Positions 42,009 to 51,893 of a stretch of DNA of 64,000 nucleotides are shown here, in pieces. Made by a program: the position numbers and the translations under genes. The notes below the pieces were generated by a model. That model worked only from the letters and a program-made list of their open reading frames with translations, made no database searches and was not told the origin of the DNA. Each line of letters opens with the position of its first letter. The stretch's first letter is position 1. This DNA is from Intestinicryptomonas porci (GTDB lineage Bacteria > Verrucomicrobiota > Verrucomicrobiia > Opitutales > Intestinicryptomonadaceae), in contig NZ_JALBUT010000003.1 of NCBI RefSeq assembly GCF_033971905.1, positions 124,001 through 188,000 on the forward strand. Reading direction: 5' to 3'.

Positions 42009-45000
42009 TTAAAGCTCTGCGTTTGTAAGCCACTTAAACGACACAATCTTAAACTTTCTGCCAAATTCGCTTTCGGGCGCAACTTTGTCGTCGCCCGACC
42101 TCACGGGCTCTGCCGTGCGCTGAACAACGGCTTCGCAGTAGGCTTTTGACGTGTTACCCATCAAGGCATTCTTGCTTTCGCCGTAAGCCCTTACAACAAA
42201 GGTGTCGCCCCTTACCGTAATTACGGGGCCAATCGCGCTTAGCAGATCTGCCTGGTTTAGCAAGCCTCTTGCGCCGCGCGTACGCCACGCCTGCGCTTTT
42301 GTTTCATTGTGAGGAACCTGCAAGGCGGCGTCCAAAAACTCGCGCTTTGGTTCACGGAGCTGCTCGCCGATATCGCGCCAGTTACTCCGATCTCCAGGAC
42401 CAAGCTGATTCGGAGTTCCGCTACGATTATCATAACAAGTGACATACGCGGCAGGAACAACGAGTGAATGTTCTTTATCAAGATCAGTACTTGTATTTGT
42501 TATTTTAGGAGTCACTTTCGTATAATTCTCATCCATCGAATTATCATTAAAGAAAGTGTTTGGTCGATCCGAGATATGCTCGCTTCTGCGGATTGCGGTA
42601 GCGAGAGTTCCCATCATTGAAAGATAGTTCGCGTCTTTGTCGTTTTCTGAGGTGAACTCTTCAAGCCTGCGGTTTACGAAGTCGGCAAGGCTGAAGAACG
42701 GCGCCCTGCGCTTGACTTCGGCGACAATTTCGCGGGCAAGCATGTCAATTTCGGATTCGCTTATCCTTCTGCCTACGCTCAGGTCTATGTAAGAAAAATA
42801 CTTGCCTTCTTCGGGAACAGTGAGCGGATTTAAATCGCCGGGGTTCGGCATTTTAAATTCATCGGAATCTTCCGAACGGTCGCCATCGGAATTGATGGTT
42901 CCGTTTGTCAAGGTTTTGCGCTTTACGCCCAAAAGACCGCCCAAGACAGAACGCCATGCTTCGTAAGAAGTGGAGTTGACATTGAAAGCGCCGTCAATAC
43001 CGATATGAGACGCCACTTCCTCAAACGCCGTTTCCGACGCCTTCAAGTCTTTCGTGTCTTCGGGAAGCGAAGTCAGGAACAAGCGGGTATTCGGCATGCG
43101 CATGCCCGCCATCGGGGTAAATGCCTCGCTGTTTTGAGGAATAGTGGAAAGGAAAAACCTGTCCCACATGGAAGCATTCAAAAGGTAGGAAATGTCTATG
43201 GTTTCGTTGTCGTAAATATAATCCCCATTAGAAGAATTTCCACCTAACATGTTTTCATTTCCCTTGTTGAATTCCACAACATTTTGGCGGCGCAAGAAGG
43301 GACTTGCATAAGATTCGGCAAATGCATAAGAAGGCTGCCAAGGCATCGGCGACAAATTCGCGTGCCTGAAATGCGCCAAGCTCATAAGGTCGGTTTCCTT
43401 CCGCGGCAAATCAAAGGGCGCGAAAATCAAGCCATCATAATCGTGTCTTCCTATCCCTGATATAGGAGAAAGAAATCCGTAGTGATTTGGATAATTGTTA
43501 CTGAAATTTTCTCTTTGAGAAGAAATAGAGGCTTTCATGCCGTCAATGGGATATCTCGTGTTGGACCATGTATGGTAGCCCGAACATGTCCTGTGATCAA
43601 CAATCGACTTCTCACCGAAGAAGCTACTCGCAAAGCGGGAAGCCGAACCACAATCCATCATTCCGACTGTGGCGTTCGTACAAGAGCGGCGAATTACATG
43701 CTGGTCATTGAGATAGTCGCTATCTATAAGCTGAGTTGCGCGATAGTTGTAAGAAGACAAAATGCCGTTAAAAATTGTATCCCAATTCGGCAAACGAATG
43801 GTAAACATGATTTTCGCGTTATCCAACTTATTGTTTTTGTGGACTTCGTACGTATTTTTATCGTAAAAAAGCGGAATATCATTGCCACCATCTACGCCAA
43901 AGAACAGATTAACATCAAAAAACTTTGAAGTATTTTGTATAATCGCCACATAGTTTTTAAGATTATTCAAATAACTATTACCTGTGCCATCACCTTCCCA
44001 TGAATACATTTGGTTATTATTCTGCCGGTAAAAATTATGACTGTCATAACGCCCGTTTTTTCTATTATAATTACTTGGGTTAACACCTGTTGCCAAGTCC
44101 CATTCGGTTAGATCATGTTTCCACAATCGCTTTTTATTTGAAGAGAGAAGCTCAAGTGCATTTCTCGTATAACTTCTGCCTTTTGCGGAAGAAGAGTTTA
44201 ATTCCTCCAATTTAAATTGATAAGGACATAAGTCGGAATCGTTCCAAGTAAATTCAAATAATGGCCAACCATCGAATGCATCCCCAACGCCCGAAATTTC
44301 AATGTTAGGATTTTTATCCTTAAATTTGCCATAAAGAAACGGGCAGATAATTTCTTCTTTCTGCTCCCCATTTACTTCGACAGTTTTCTTGTAGCATTTG
44401 CTTGCTTCGTCAAAAGTATACTCCGCAATATTGTCGGGAATGTTTGATTTTGAAGCATCGAAGGTCAAATTCAAATCGGTCGATATTTTAAAGCACTTTT
44501 GGGGAAGAGCCGCCCACTGGCTCGAATAGCCGTCGGAAACCTGTATTTTGCCGGGTTCCAAAAGATTTTTGCTCGCGGACAAATTTTGAACTTTCGCGGG
44601 GCTGAATTCGTTTTGGTCGGCGGCAATTCTCGGCTGGCACAATTCAACACTTTCGCCCGGCAGAAGCTTGATGCTTCGCAAATTGAAGTTCATCGTTGGC
44701 ATATTGTTATCCATATAGTCTTCCAAGAAGTCCGCAAAGTGCGGAGCACGATTCGTATTGGTACGCGAAGCCTTAAAGACTACATTTATATACTGTTCCC
44801 GCTTTTCCCCGGTTTCCGCATCATAATAGATACGAATCCAACGCGTGCGCATTTCAGGACGAGCTTTATCCACTGAAAGATATGCGGCAATAGGCATTCC
44901 GATTCGCAAAATATAATTGCTTTGGTTTATGGTGACATTGAACGGATTGCGCAAAACAACGCGCAAATACATAATGTAGTTTATATTCAGCCTGAAACTG

Positions 45001-46364
45001 CTGAGCGCGGAAGGATTTAACGTAAAAGCCGCGTTTCTGTTTGAAATATTTATGTCGTACGCTGGGAAAAGCATCCATTCGGCGGACTCGACAATCGGAT
45101 ACACCCCGTGCGTGTTTTCCGACTTCTGAGTATTTATGACCTGCGCCTGCGGATTTACGCCCGCCTGAAAAGTCGTTTTGTCGAGAGCATAAGTGGCAAA
45201 GCTTCTCAAAATGCCGAATGTGGGCAAGTGCTTGGTATAGGAGCGCAAGCCGAAGTCAACACCCGTGTATTCCTTGTCGCTTGAAGTATTGCCGCCGCGG
45301 ATAATCGGGTCGTTGTCTTTCAATCCCTTGCCCGTATAAAGGTAAACGGTCAAGTCTTCCTTTAATCTGCCCTGCGTCACGTCAACAGGCAAGCCGACGG
45401 AAACGGCGGTATAGTCGCCCTTGTTGTTTTTAGCCCACTCAGTCAAAGAAGCGTCAACAATCGGAAGCTCGTCAAGAGTGGAAATTTTCGCAATGTTCTT
45501 CGAATTTTCCTCGTTGTAATTTCTCGCAAACGGGCTTAGCCCCAATTCCGAAAGTTCGGAAATAAAGCTCGTGTTTATGACTTGCGGAACGCGCGGATCG
45601 ACGGGAGCCTGGTTTGTGAGGCTCGAAACATTCGGCATTTCCTTGTCGAGATACATTTCGGGGCGGGTAAGATTTATCTTCGCCTTCTGGCTTTCGTCGC
45701 TTACCCACCATGCGTAAGCACCTTCGCCCGACTGACCCTGATTTGCGTCGAAGCGAACCTTGCCCGCTTTCACTTCAACCTTTTCGGTTTTGTCGGAAGC
45801 GGAGATTTTACCGCCGTATTCTGCGGGATATTCCGTAAGCAGGCTGTATTCCGCAAGCGTGATTGTCTCGTCGCTTAAATCCTCGGGGGATTCCGATATG
45901 GGGTTTTTCAAACGCTTCTGACCCGAAACAAGCCAGGAAACTTCCGGAGAATTGCCGCCGTTTTTAATTACGTCAACCAAGTCTCGCTGTTCGTCCTGCA
46001 ATTCTTTGGCGGTGAGATTTGAAGCGTCCTTTTTGACGTTGAACGTTCCGACCACATACGGAGTTTTTACATTGTCTATCCTGACGGTTTCGGGGTCCTG
46101 GTCAAAAATCGAAGACTGGACGGTAATTGCATTATCTTTGCCGACAGTGCGCTGAAGATTGGATATGGCAATGCTCATGCCCAAAACGGCATGCGACCTC
46201 GCTTCCCTCGCCTGCTTTTGCGCGTTTAAAATGCGCAGTTTGGAGCTTATGATTGCCGACAGCGTCAGTGTCAAGAGCACCATAAATGCCATTGCGCCTA
46301 TCGCAAGCACAAGGGCAAAAGCCTTTCTTTTTGCCGCATTTCGAGATTTTCTTAAACGTTTCAT
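42009..46364 (-). CDS. Very large prepilin-like surface/secreted protein (Verru_Chthon cassette protein A-like)
   Basis: A 1,451-aa protein. A basic N-terminus is followed by one hydrophobic helix (KAFALVLAIGAMAFMVLL) and a helical stretch ending SHAVLGMSIAISNLQRTVGKDNAITVQ. This type IV pilin/GspK-like start is what I remember of Verru_Chthon cassette protein A, and the C-terminal RGDTFVVRAYGESKNAL...AYCEAVVQRT also fits that group. The middle is a long soluble region with no motif I can name. The usual companion genes (cassettes B-D) are absent here. A pseudopilus or surface-export role is likely but unproven. The start lacks a strong Shine-Dalgarno. Confidence 0.75.
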   Translation of the reverse strand: MKRLRKSRNAAKRKAFALVLAIGAMAFMVLLTLTLSAIISSKLRILNAQKQAREARSHAVLGMSIAISNLQRTVGKDNAITVQSSIFDQDPETVRIDNVKTPYVVGTFNVKKDASNLTAKELQDEQRDLVDVIKNGGNSPEVSWLVSGQKRLKNPISESPEDLSDETITLAEYSLLTEYPAEYGGKISASDKTEKVEVKAGKVRFDANQGQSGEGAYAWWVSDESQKAKINLTRPEMYLDKEMPNVSSLTNQAPVDPRVPQVINTSFISELSELGLSPFARNYNEENSKNIAKISTLDELPIVDASLTEWAKNNKGDYTAVSVGLPVDVTQGRLKEDLTVYLYTGKGLKDNDPIIRGGNTSSDKEYTGVDFGLRSYTKHLPTFGILRSFATYALDKTTFQAGVNPQAQVINTQKSENTHGVYPIVESAEWMLFPAYDINISNRNAAFTLNPSALSSFRLNINYIMYLRVVLRNPFNVTINQSNYILRIGMPIAAYLSVDKARPEMRTRWIRIYYDAETGEKREQYINVVFKASRTNTNRAPHFADFLEDYMDNNMPTMNFNLRSIKLLPGESVELCQPRIAADQNEFSPAKVQNLSASKNLLEPGKIQVSDGYSSQWAALPQKCFKISTDLNLTFDASKSNIPDNIAEYTFDEASKCYKKTVEVNGEQKEEIICPFLYGKFKDKNPNIEISGVGDAFDGWPLFEFTWNDSDLCPYQFKLEELNSSSAKGRSYTRNALELLSSNKKRLWKHDLTEWDLATGVNPSNYNRKNGRYDSHNFYRQNNNQMYSWEGDGTGNSYLNNLKNYVAIIQNTSKFFDVNLFFGVDGGNDIPLFYDKNTYEVHKNNKLDNAKIMFTIRLPNWDTIFNGILSSYNYRATQLIDSDYLNDQHVIRRSCTNATVGMMDCGSASRFASSFFGEKSIVDHRTCSGYHTWSNTRYPIDGMKASISSQRENFSNNYPNHYGFLSPISGIGRHDYDGLIFAPFDLPRKETDLMSLAHFRHANLSPMPWQPSYAFAESYASPFLRRQNVVEFNKGNENMLGGNSSNGDYIYDNETIDISYLLNASMWDRFFLSTIPQNSEAFTPMAGMRMPNTRLFLTSLPEDTKDLKASETAFEEVASHIGIDGAFNVNSTSYEAWRSVLGGLLGVKRKTLTNGTINSDGDRSEDSDEFKMPNPGDLNPLTVPEEGKYFSYIDLSVGRRISESEIDMLAREIVAEVKRRAPFFSLADFVNRRLEEFTSENDKDANYLSMMGTLATAIRRSEHISDRPNTFFNDNSMDENYTKVTPKITNTSTDLDKEHSLVVPAAYVTCYDNRSGTPNQLGPGDRSNWRDIGEQLREPKREFLDAALQVPHNETKAQAWRTRGARGLLNQADLLSAIGPVITVRGDTFVVRAYGESKNALMGNTSKAYCEAVVQRTAEPVRSGDDKVAPESEFGRKFKIVSFKWLTNAEL

Positions 46365-46555
46365 AGTAAAATAAAGTTAAAAAATTTAGAAAACAAACGG
46401 GTAGATATTCTTTTTTTTCGATTTGAGTTTATATGAACTTTTTTTGGTATATGCAAGAGCAAAATAAAAACTCCGAGACAAAAAAAGTTTGATTTATCAA
46501 ATAGAATTTGATTGACTGTAAAAACTAAATTTTTAACAAGCAGAAATTTTAATCC

Positions 46556-47296
46556 ATGCTAAAACTTTTTTTCAGAATTTTTTTACCCGCGATGGCGGCG
46601 ATTGCCCTGTTTGAAACATCTGTTCAAGCGCAAGAGGCAATGCGCGGGAAGTCCGTACCCTCAACCTTTGAATGGGATAGCCAAAAAGAGAGCAAATTCA
46701 GCTACCGCCTGCTCTCCATGGACGGCAAAAAACGAGACTACCATGTGCGCGTTGGCGACTCATTCGCACCAATCGAAGCCAGCACTGCCCGCAGTTTCGA
46801 CTCCATATTCTTCTCAAATTCGCCTCTCATAACCTTTTACAAAAAGTCAATGGACGGCAAGGATTCGCTCTACACGCCCGTCATGACCATCAACATAGGG
46901 GCGGACAAAGAGGACGTAGTTATATGCCTTACAGAAAGGGACGGAAGCACTTTGCACAGGGTAATAGACATATCGCAAAAAAATCTCGGAGCGGGAGTCT
47001 TTGCCGTTGTAAATCTTTCAAAAAAGCCTTTCGGCGTCGCAATAGGCAACAAGCTTTTGCGGGTCGAGCCTTTTGAAACGGCAAAGCAGTCGTTCCCGCA
47101 AAGCGACGACATCGAAGAAGTTCCGCTTAAATTTTACACGCTCGGCAACTACCCGAAACTCTCCTACGAACGCTACATAAGCTTCATAAAATCCCAAAAC
47201 CTGACCTTTTATGTATTCGACGTCCCCTCGGACAAGGACGACGGAAACGATGTTCCGTTTTTGATGAGATACGGCAAACCTCCGCGCAGAAAATAA
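46556..47296 (+). CDS. Secreted protein of unknown function
   Basis: A 246-aa protein I do not recognise. Residues 1-25 are a Sec signal peptide ending SVQAQ. The mature part is beta-rich, with segments such as FSYRLLSMDGKKRDYHVRVG and GVFAVVNLSKKPFGVAIGNKLLRVEPFE that resemble a repeated small beta-barrel or immunoglobulin-like fold. There are no cysteines in the mature chain except in VVICLTE. It is divergent from the prepilin-like gene across 191 bases and precedes gapA, which has its own promoter. Confidence 0.75.
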   Translation: MLKLFFRIFLPAMAAIALFETSVQAQEAMRGKSVPSTFEWDSQKESKFSYRLLSMDGKKRDYHVRVGDSFAPIEASTARSFDSIFFSNSPLITFYKKSMDGKDSLYTPVMTINIGADKEDVVICLTERDGSTLHRVIDISQKNLGAGVFAVVNLSKKPFGVAIGNKLLRVEPFETAKQSFPQSDDIEEVPLKFYTLGNYPKLSYERYISFIKSQNLTFYVFDVPSDKDDGNDVPFLMRYGKPPRRK

Positions 47297-47339
47297 AATC
47301 CGACCGTAAAAACCAAAAAAACGGCGGCAAAAAACTGTC

Positions 47340-47368
47340 TTGACAGGCATTGCCGCGCTGTCCATATT
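47340..47368 (+). promoter_or_regulatory. Sigma-70 promoter of gapA
   Basis: A perfect -35 TTGACA (47340-47345), a 17-base spacer and CATATT (47363-47368) lie about 45 bases upstream of the gapA start codon. AAGGAA gives a good Shine-Dalgarno further down. Confidence 0.65.
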
Positions 47369-47411
47369 TGAAGACTTAATTTTTAAACAATCCATAAGAT
47401 AAGGAAATATA

Positions 47412-48410
47412 ATGATTAAAGTTGGCATTAACGGATTCGGCAGAATCGGCCGCATGGTTTTCCGCGCAGCTGTGGAAAACTTCGCAAATGACATCCAGAT
47501 CGTTGGCATCAACGACCTTCTCGACCCTGAATACTTGGCATACATGCTCAAGTACGACTCTGTACACGGTCAGTTCCAGGGCGACATCAAAGTTGAAGGC
47601 AGCTTCTTGATTGTTAACGGCAACAAGATCCGCCTCACAGCTGAAATGGATCCCGCAAACTTGAAGTGGAACGAAGTCGGTGCAGACGTTGTCGTTGAAT
47701 CGACAGGCTTGTTCCTCGAAGACGCAAAAGCCCGCAAACACATTCAGGCAGGCGCAAAGAAAGTCATCATGTCTGCTCCTTCCAAGGACGCAACTCCGAT
47801 GTTCGTTTACGGCGTAAACCACACAACATACGCAGGTCAGGACATCATTTCCAATGCTTCCTGCACGACAAACTGCTTGGCTCCGATTTCCAAGGTTTTG
47901 AACGAAAAGTTCGGCATCAAGCGCGGTTTGATGACAACAGTACACGCTGCAACAGCAACACAGAAGACTGTTGACGGTCCTTCAAAGAAAGACTGGCGCG
48001 GCGGTCGCGGCATCTTGGAAAACATCATTCCGTCTTCCACCGGTGCGGCAAAGGCTGTTGGCAAAGTTCTTCCCGAACTCAACGGCAAATTGACAGGCAT
48101 GTCAATGCGCGTTCCCACTTCCGACGTTTCGGTTGTTGACCTCACGGTTGAACTCGAAAAGGGCTGCACATACGAAGAAATCTGCGCGGCAATGAAAGAA
48201 GCTTCAGAAGGCGAACTCAAAGGCATCTTGGGCTACACCGACGAAGCCGTTGTTTCAACAGACTTCCGCAACTGCCCGAAGACTTCCATCTTCGACGCAA
48301 AAGCAGGTATCCAGCTCGACCCGACATTCGTCAAGGTTGTTTCCTGGTACGACAACGAATGGGGCTATTCCAACAAGGTTTTGGAAATGGCTCGCGTTAT
48401 CGCGAAGTAA
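47412..48410 (+). CDS. gapA: Glyceraldehyde-3-phosphate dehydrogenase, type I
   Basis: A 332-aa NAD-dependent glycolytic dehydrogenase. The Rossmann start is KVGINGFGRIGRMVFRA. The catalytic Cys is in SNASCTTNCLAP, and its His partner is in MTTVHAATATQKTVDGP. SWYDNEWGYSNKVLEM closes the chain. It has its own promoter upstream and a terminator just after the stop, so it is transcribed alone and probably strongly. Confidence 0.97.
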   Translation: MIKVGINGFGRIGRMVFRAAVENFANDIQIVGINDLLDPEYLAYMLKYDSVHGQFQGDIKVEGSFLIVNGNKIRLTAEMDPANLKWNEVGADVVVESTGLFLEDAKARKHIQAGAKKVIMSAPSKDATPMFVYGVNHTTYAGQDIISNASCTTNCLAPISKVLNEKFGIKRGLMTTVHAATATQKTVDGPSKKDWRGGRGILENIIPSSTGAAKAVGKVLPELNGKLTGMSMRVPTSDVSVVDLTVELEKGCTYEEICAAMKEASEGELKGILGYTDEAVVSTDFRNCPKTSIFDAKAGIQLDPTFVKVVSWYDNEWGYSNKVLEMARVIAK

Positions 48411-48429
48411 TCGGCTATTAGTTGATTTT

Positions 48430-48463
48430 AAAAAGGGCGCATCGTTTTGGTGCGCTCTTTTTG
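48430..48463 (+). terminator. Rho-independent terminator of gapA
   Basis: Stem AAAAAGGGCGCA / TGCGCTCTTTTT (one G-T pair) around TCGTTTTGG, followed by Ts. It isolates gapA from the glycosidase gene. Confidence 0.8.
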
Positions 48464-48526
48464 TATATTACGCCGAAATATTGATTGCCACAAAGATAAT
48501 TTTTTTTATATTCATAAAAACAATTT

Positions 48527-50533
48527 ATGAAAAGGATTATATTATTTTTATTGGCGGGGTTATTTGCAAATTTGGGGTTTAGTCAAGAATTGTGGACTAT
48601 AGAAAACTCAGGGATTGCATTTGTTCCACAAGAAAATATTTCGCACAAAGACAATGTCGAAATGGCAGGGCTTGGCACATCGTTTGTAGTTGCCTATGGA
48701 GTAAATCATAATGGCACACTTCATCTTACAATGCGTGCCTTCTTCCCGAAGTTCAGAATGAAACCTCTATGTATGGAAACTACATTTTTTCGGGATATAG
48801 ATTTAATAAATCCACTCTATTTATTTTTAACCGGCGGCATAAATAATGTACGTCAAACACCGGAGAAACTCATCGGTAAAGTTAAAAAAATTTCCTTTGA
48901 TGGCATTTTAAATATCGAAGAAGAATTTAATAAAAAATCACACTTTAAAATCATAAGAAAAATCTACCCAAGCACTGTCTATCCTGCAATTTTTCAAATT
49001 GTAGAAATTGAAAATCTTGGTGAAAAACCTGCAAATTTAGAGATTCCAGAAATCAATGTTTGTTATACGCCAAATCGTTCGTTGTGCGAATATGGGCAAT
49101 ATAAACTCCGCATAAAAGGCGTAAACTCCGGCGGACTAATTTTAGCTCCGAAACAAAAGCATACTTTCGCCTTAGAAATTCAAGCAAGCATTAACGATAA
49201 CTTTATTAATCTCAATCCAGCCCAAGAACTCGCCAAGCGTAAAGACTTCATTAAAAAAGCCCAAAATTCCTTAGTCTTAAACTCGCCAAACGACAAGCTA
49301 AATACGATGTTTAATTTTGCCAAAATTCGTGCAACAGAAAGCGTATTCGACACAAACGGAGGCTTGATTCACTCTCCCGCCGGAGAACGCTACTATGCAG
49401 GATTCTGGGCAAACGACCAAGCAGAATACGCAAATCCATTTTTCCCTTTTTTGGGCGAAAAAAATTCAAACCTATCTGCTCAAAATATGTTTAAGCATTG
49501 GTCAAGATTTTTAAGAGACGACTTTAAAATGATACCATCTGCCATCACAGCCGAAGGAAGAGTGACGTGGAACGGCAAGGGCGACAGGGGCGACGCAGCA
49601 ATGGTCGCATACGGAGCGGCTCGCTACGCATTGGCAAACGGAGATAAAAAAACAGCCCAAGAGTTAATTCCGTTAATAGATTGGTGTTTGGAATACTGCA
49701 AACGAAATTTGAACGAAGACGGCGTTGTAAAAAGCGACTGCGACGAGCTTGAACTGCGCTTTCCCGCAGGGGAAGCAAACTTGTGCACATCAAGCCTCTA
49801 TTACGACGCCCTGATTTCCGCGGCTTCCCTAAAATCCGAACTCGGCGACAACTCCGCCTCCCAAAACTATCTAAGCCAAGCAAAAACTCTGCATAAAAAT
49901 ATCCGCAAATATTTCGAGGGAGAAGTTGAAGGTTTTGATACTTACAAGTATTACGACGGCAACAATATTCTGCGTTCATGGATTTGCATACCGCTTTGCA
50001 TGGGGATTTCAGATAAAAAAGACGGTACAATTTCAGCCTTAACAAGTCCAAAACTTCTCAGCAAAGAAGGTTTAAAAGTCCAAACAGGTGTAAGAGATTT
50101 TTGGGATAGAACCTATCTCTATGCCTTGCGTGGAATCTTTGCATCAAACGAGCCGGATAAAGCGTGGGAAACGTTGCAACTTTATATCAATGAGAGACTC
50201 TTAGGCAAAAGAGTCCCTTACGCAATAGAGGCCTTTCCCGAAGGTGGAAAAGCTCATCTTGCCGCAGAAAGTGCATTGTTTTGTAGGATTATAACCGAAG
50301 GGATTTTCGGGATACGCCCTATTGGCTTTAAAAGCTTTGAAATAAAACCCTCAATTCCTTCAACTTGGCAAAATGTAATTCTCTCAAACATAAAGGCCTT
50401 TGGTAAAAATTTCGACATTGAGATAAAACGCATATCTGCCGACAAACTCGAATTGCAAATCAAAAACAATTCGGATAAAAAACTCATTAAAAAGACGCTG
50501 AAAAACGGGGAAACCGCGAAAATAAAACTTTAA
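48527..50533 (+). CDS. Secreted six-hairpin glycosidase (GH78-like alpha-rhamnosidase fold)
   Basis: A 668-aa exported enzyme: a signal peptide (MKRIILFLLAGLFANLGFSQ), a beta-sandwich of about 250 residues, then an (alpha/alpha)6 barrel. Barrel motifs include SPAGERYYAGFWANDQAEYANPFFP, AITAEGRVTWNGKGDRGDAAM and RDFWDRTYLYALRGIF, with a C-terminal beta domain. The architecture resembles GH78 alpha-L-rhamnosidases or related GH63/GH15-like enzymes. The exact family and sugar are not certain. It sits between gapA and pgk, an unexpected place. Its 5' half is visibly more AT-rich in codon choice than gapA, pgk and tpiA, consistent with later insertion. Confidence 0.78.
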   Translation: MKRIILFLLAGLFANLGFSQELWTIENSGIAFVPQENISHKDNVEMAGLGTSFVVAYGVNHNGTLHLTMRAFFPKFRMKPLCMETTFFRDIDLINPLYLFLTGGINNVRQTPEKLIGKVKKISFDGILNIEEEFNKKSHFKIIRKIYPSTVYPAIFQIVEIENLGEKPANLEIPEINVCYTPNRSLCEYGQYKLRIKGVNSGGLILAPKQKHTFALEIQASINDNFINLNPAQELAKRKDFIKKAQNSLVLNSPNDKLNTMFNFAKIRATESVFDTNGGLIHSPAGERYYAGFWANDQAEYANPFFPFLGEKNSNLSAQNMFKHWSRFLRDDFKMIPSAITAEGRVTWNGKGDRGDAAMVAYGAARYALANGDKKTAQELIPLIDWCLEYCKRNLNEDGVVKSDCDELELRFPAGEANLCTSSLYYDALISAASLKSELGDNSASQNYLSQAKTLHKNIRKYFEGEVEGFDTYKYYDGNNILRSWICIPLCMGISDKKDGTISALTSPKLLSKEGLKVQTGVRDFWDRTYLYALRGIFASNEPDKAWETLQLYINERLLGKRVPYAIEAFPEGGKAHLAAESALFCRIITEGIFGIRPIGFKSFEIKPSIPSTWQNVILSNIKAFGKNFDIEIKRISADKLELQIKNNSDKKLIKKTLKNGETAKIKL

Positions 50534-50615
50534 GAAAAAAGTTGCAAAGAATTACAAAGAGTTCAATATAAATGGGATATTTTCATAACAACCAAAAGTC
50601 TTAAAATAAAATACA

Positions 50616-51866
50616 ATGAATAAGAAAACACTTCGTGATATAGACTTGAAAGGCAAAAAAGTCATTATGCGCGTTGACTTCAACGTGCCCGTAAAAGAAG
50701 GCGTCATTAAAGACGACACCCGCATTAAAGGCGCTCTGCCTTCTATCAAGTATGTGTTGGAACAGGGCGGAAGCCTCATTTTGATGAGCCACATGGGTCG
50801 CCCCGACGAAAAAGGCATCACTTCCGACACCACAATGAAAATAGTCGCCGACTATCTTTCAAAACTTTTGGGGAAACCCGTGGTATTTGTCGCTGACTGC
50901 GCAAACGCCGACGCGGAAGTTGCCGCAATGAAAGCGGGCGACATCGTTATGCTTGAAAACACACGCTACCACAAGGAAGAGCAGGCAAAGTGCAAGCAAA
51001 AAGAAGGCGAAAGCGACGAAGAATTCAAAGCCCGCAAAGCCGCTCTTAAAGAACAGCAAAAAGAGCTTGCAAAGAAGCTCGCTTCCTACGGCGACATTTT
51101 CTGCAACGACGCTTTCGGAACAGCCCACCGCGCGCACGCGTCAACGGCAGTCATCACAAAGTATATCGACACTTCCGTTGCGGGCTTTTTGATGGAAAAG
51201 GAAATCGAATATTTGGGCAGCGCTGTTGAAAATCCCGTTCGCCCGTTCGTCGCAATCTTGGGCGGCGCGAAAGTTTCCGATAAGCTTGCTGTGGTCAACA
51301 ATCTCCTCACAAAGGTTGACACCCTCATAATCGGCGGCGGCATGGCTTACACTTTCTTGAAGGCTCTCGGCAAGAAAATCGGCAACTCCCTTTGCGAAGA
51401 AGACCAAATCCAATACGCAAAGGACATGATGGAAAAGGCGAAGTCTCTCGGAGTAAAATTCCTGTTGCCCGTTGACAACATCGCAGCCGACAAGTTCGAC
51501 CCCGAAGCCAATACTCAAATCGTAACGGAAATCCCCGACGGCTGGATGGGCTTGGACATCGGCCCCAAAACCGTAGAGCTTTACGCCGACGCAATCAAGA
51601 GCGCGAAAACAGTAGTGTGGAACGGACCGATGGGCTGCTTTGAAATGGAAAAATTCAGCAAGGGCACTTTCGGCGTTTGCGAAGCCGTTGCAGAAGTCAA
51701 AGCAAACGGCGGCATCTCGATTATCGGCGGCGGCGACAGCGTTGCGGCGGTGAACAAGAGCGGACTCGCGCCGAAAATGTCCCACGTTTCAACGGGCGGC
51801 GGCGCAAGCTTGGAATTCTTGGAAGGCAAAGAATTGCCCGGCGTTGTTTCCCTAAACGACAAATAA
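50616..51866 (+). CDS. pgk: Phosphoglycerate kinase
   Basis: A 416-aa glycolytic kinase forming ATP from 1,3-bisphosphoglycerate. RVDFNVPVKEG, LMSHMGRP, NDAFGTAHRAHAST, FVAILGGAKVSDKL, NGPMGCFE and the nucleotide loop IIGGGDSVAAV are all in place. Residues 119-152 hold a charged Lys/Glu-rich insertion (KEEQAKCKQKEGESDEEFKA), similar to that of some Bacteroidetes enzymes. It lies 27 bases before tpiA, with which it forms an operon. Confidence 0.96.
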   Translation: MNKKTLRDIDLKGKKVIMRVDFNVPVKEGVIKDDTRIKGALPSIKYVLEQGGSLILMSHMGRPDEKGITSDTTMKIVADYLSKLLGKPVVFVADCANADAEVAAMKAGDIVMLENTRYHKEEQAKCKQKEGESDEEFKARKAALKEQQKELAKKLASYGDIFCNDAFGTAHRAHASTAVITKYIDTSVAGFLMEKEIEYLGSAVENPVRPFVAILGGAKVSDKLAVVNNLLTKVDTLIIGGGMAYTFLKALGKKIGNSLCEEDQIQYAKDMMEKAKSLGVKFLLPVDNIAADKFDPEANTQIVTEIPDGWMGLDIGPKTVELYADAIKSAKTVVWNGPMGCFEMEKFSKGTFGVCEAVAEVKANGGISIIGGGDSVAAVNKSGLAPKMSHVSTGGGASLEFLEGKELPGVVSLNDK

Positions 51867-51893
51867 TTTAACCCGAAAAAAGAAAGTTTAAAA

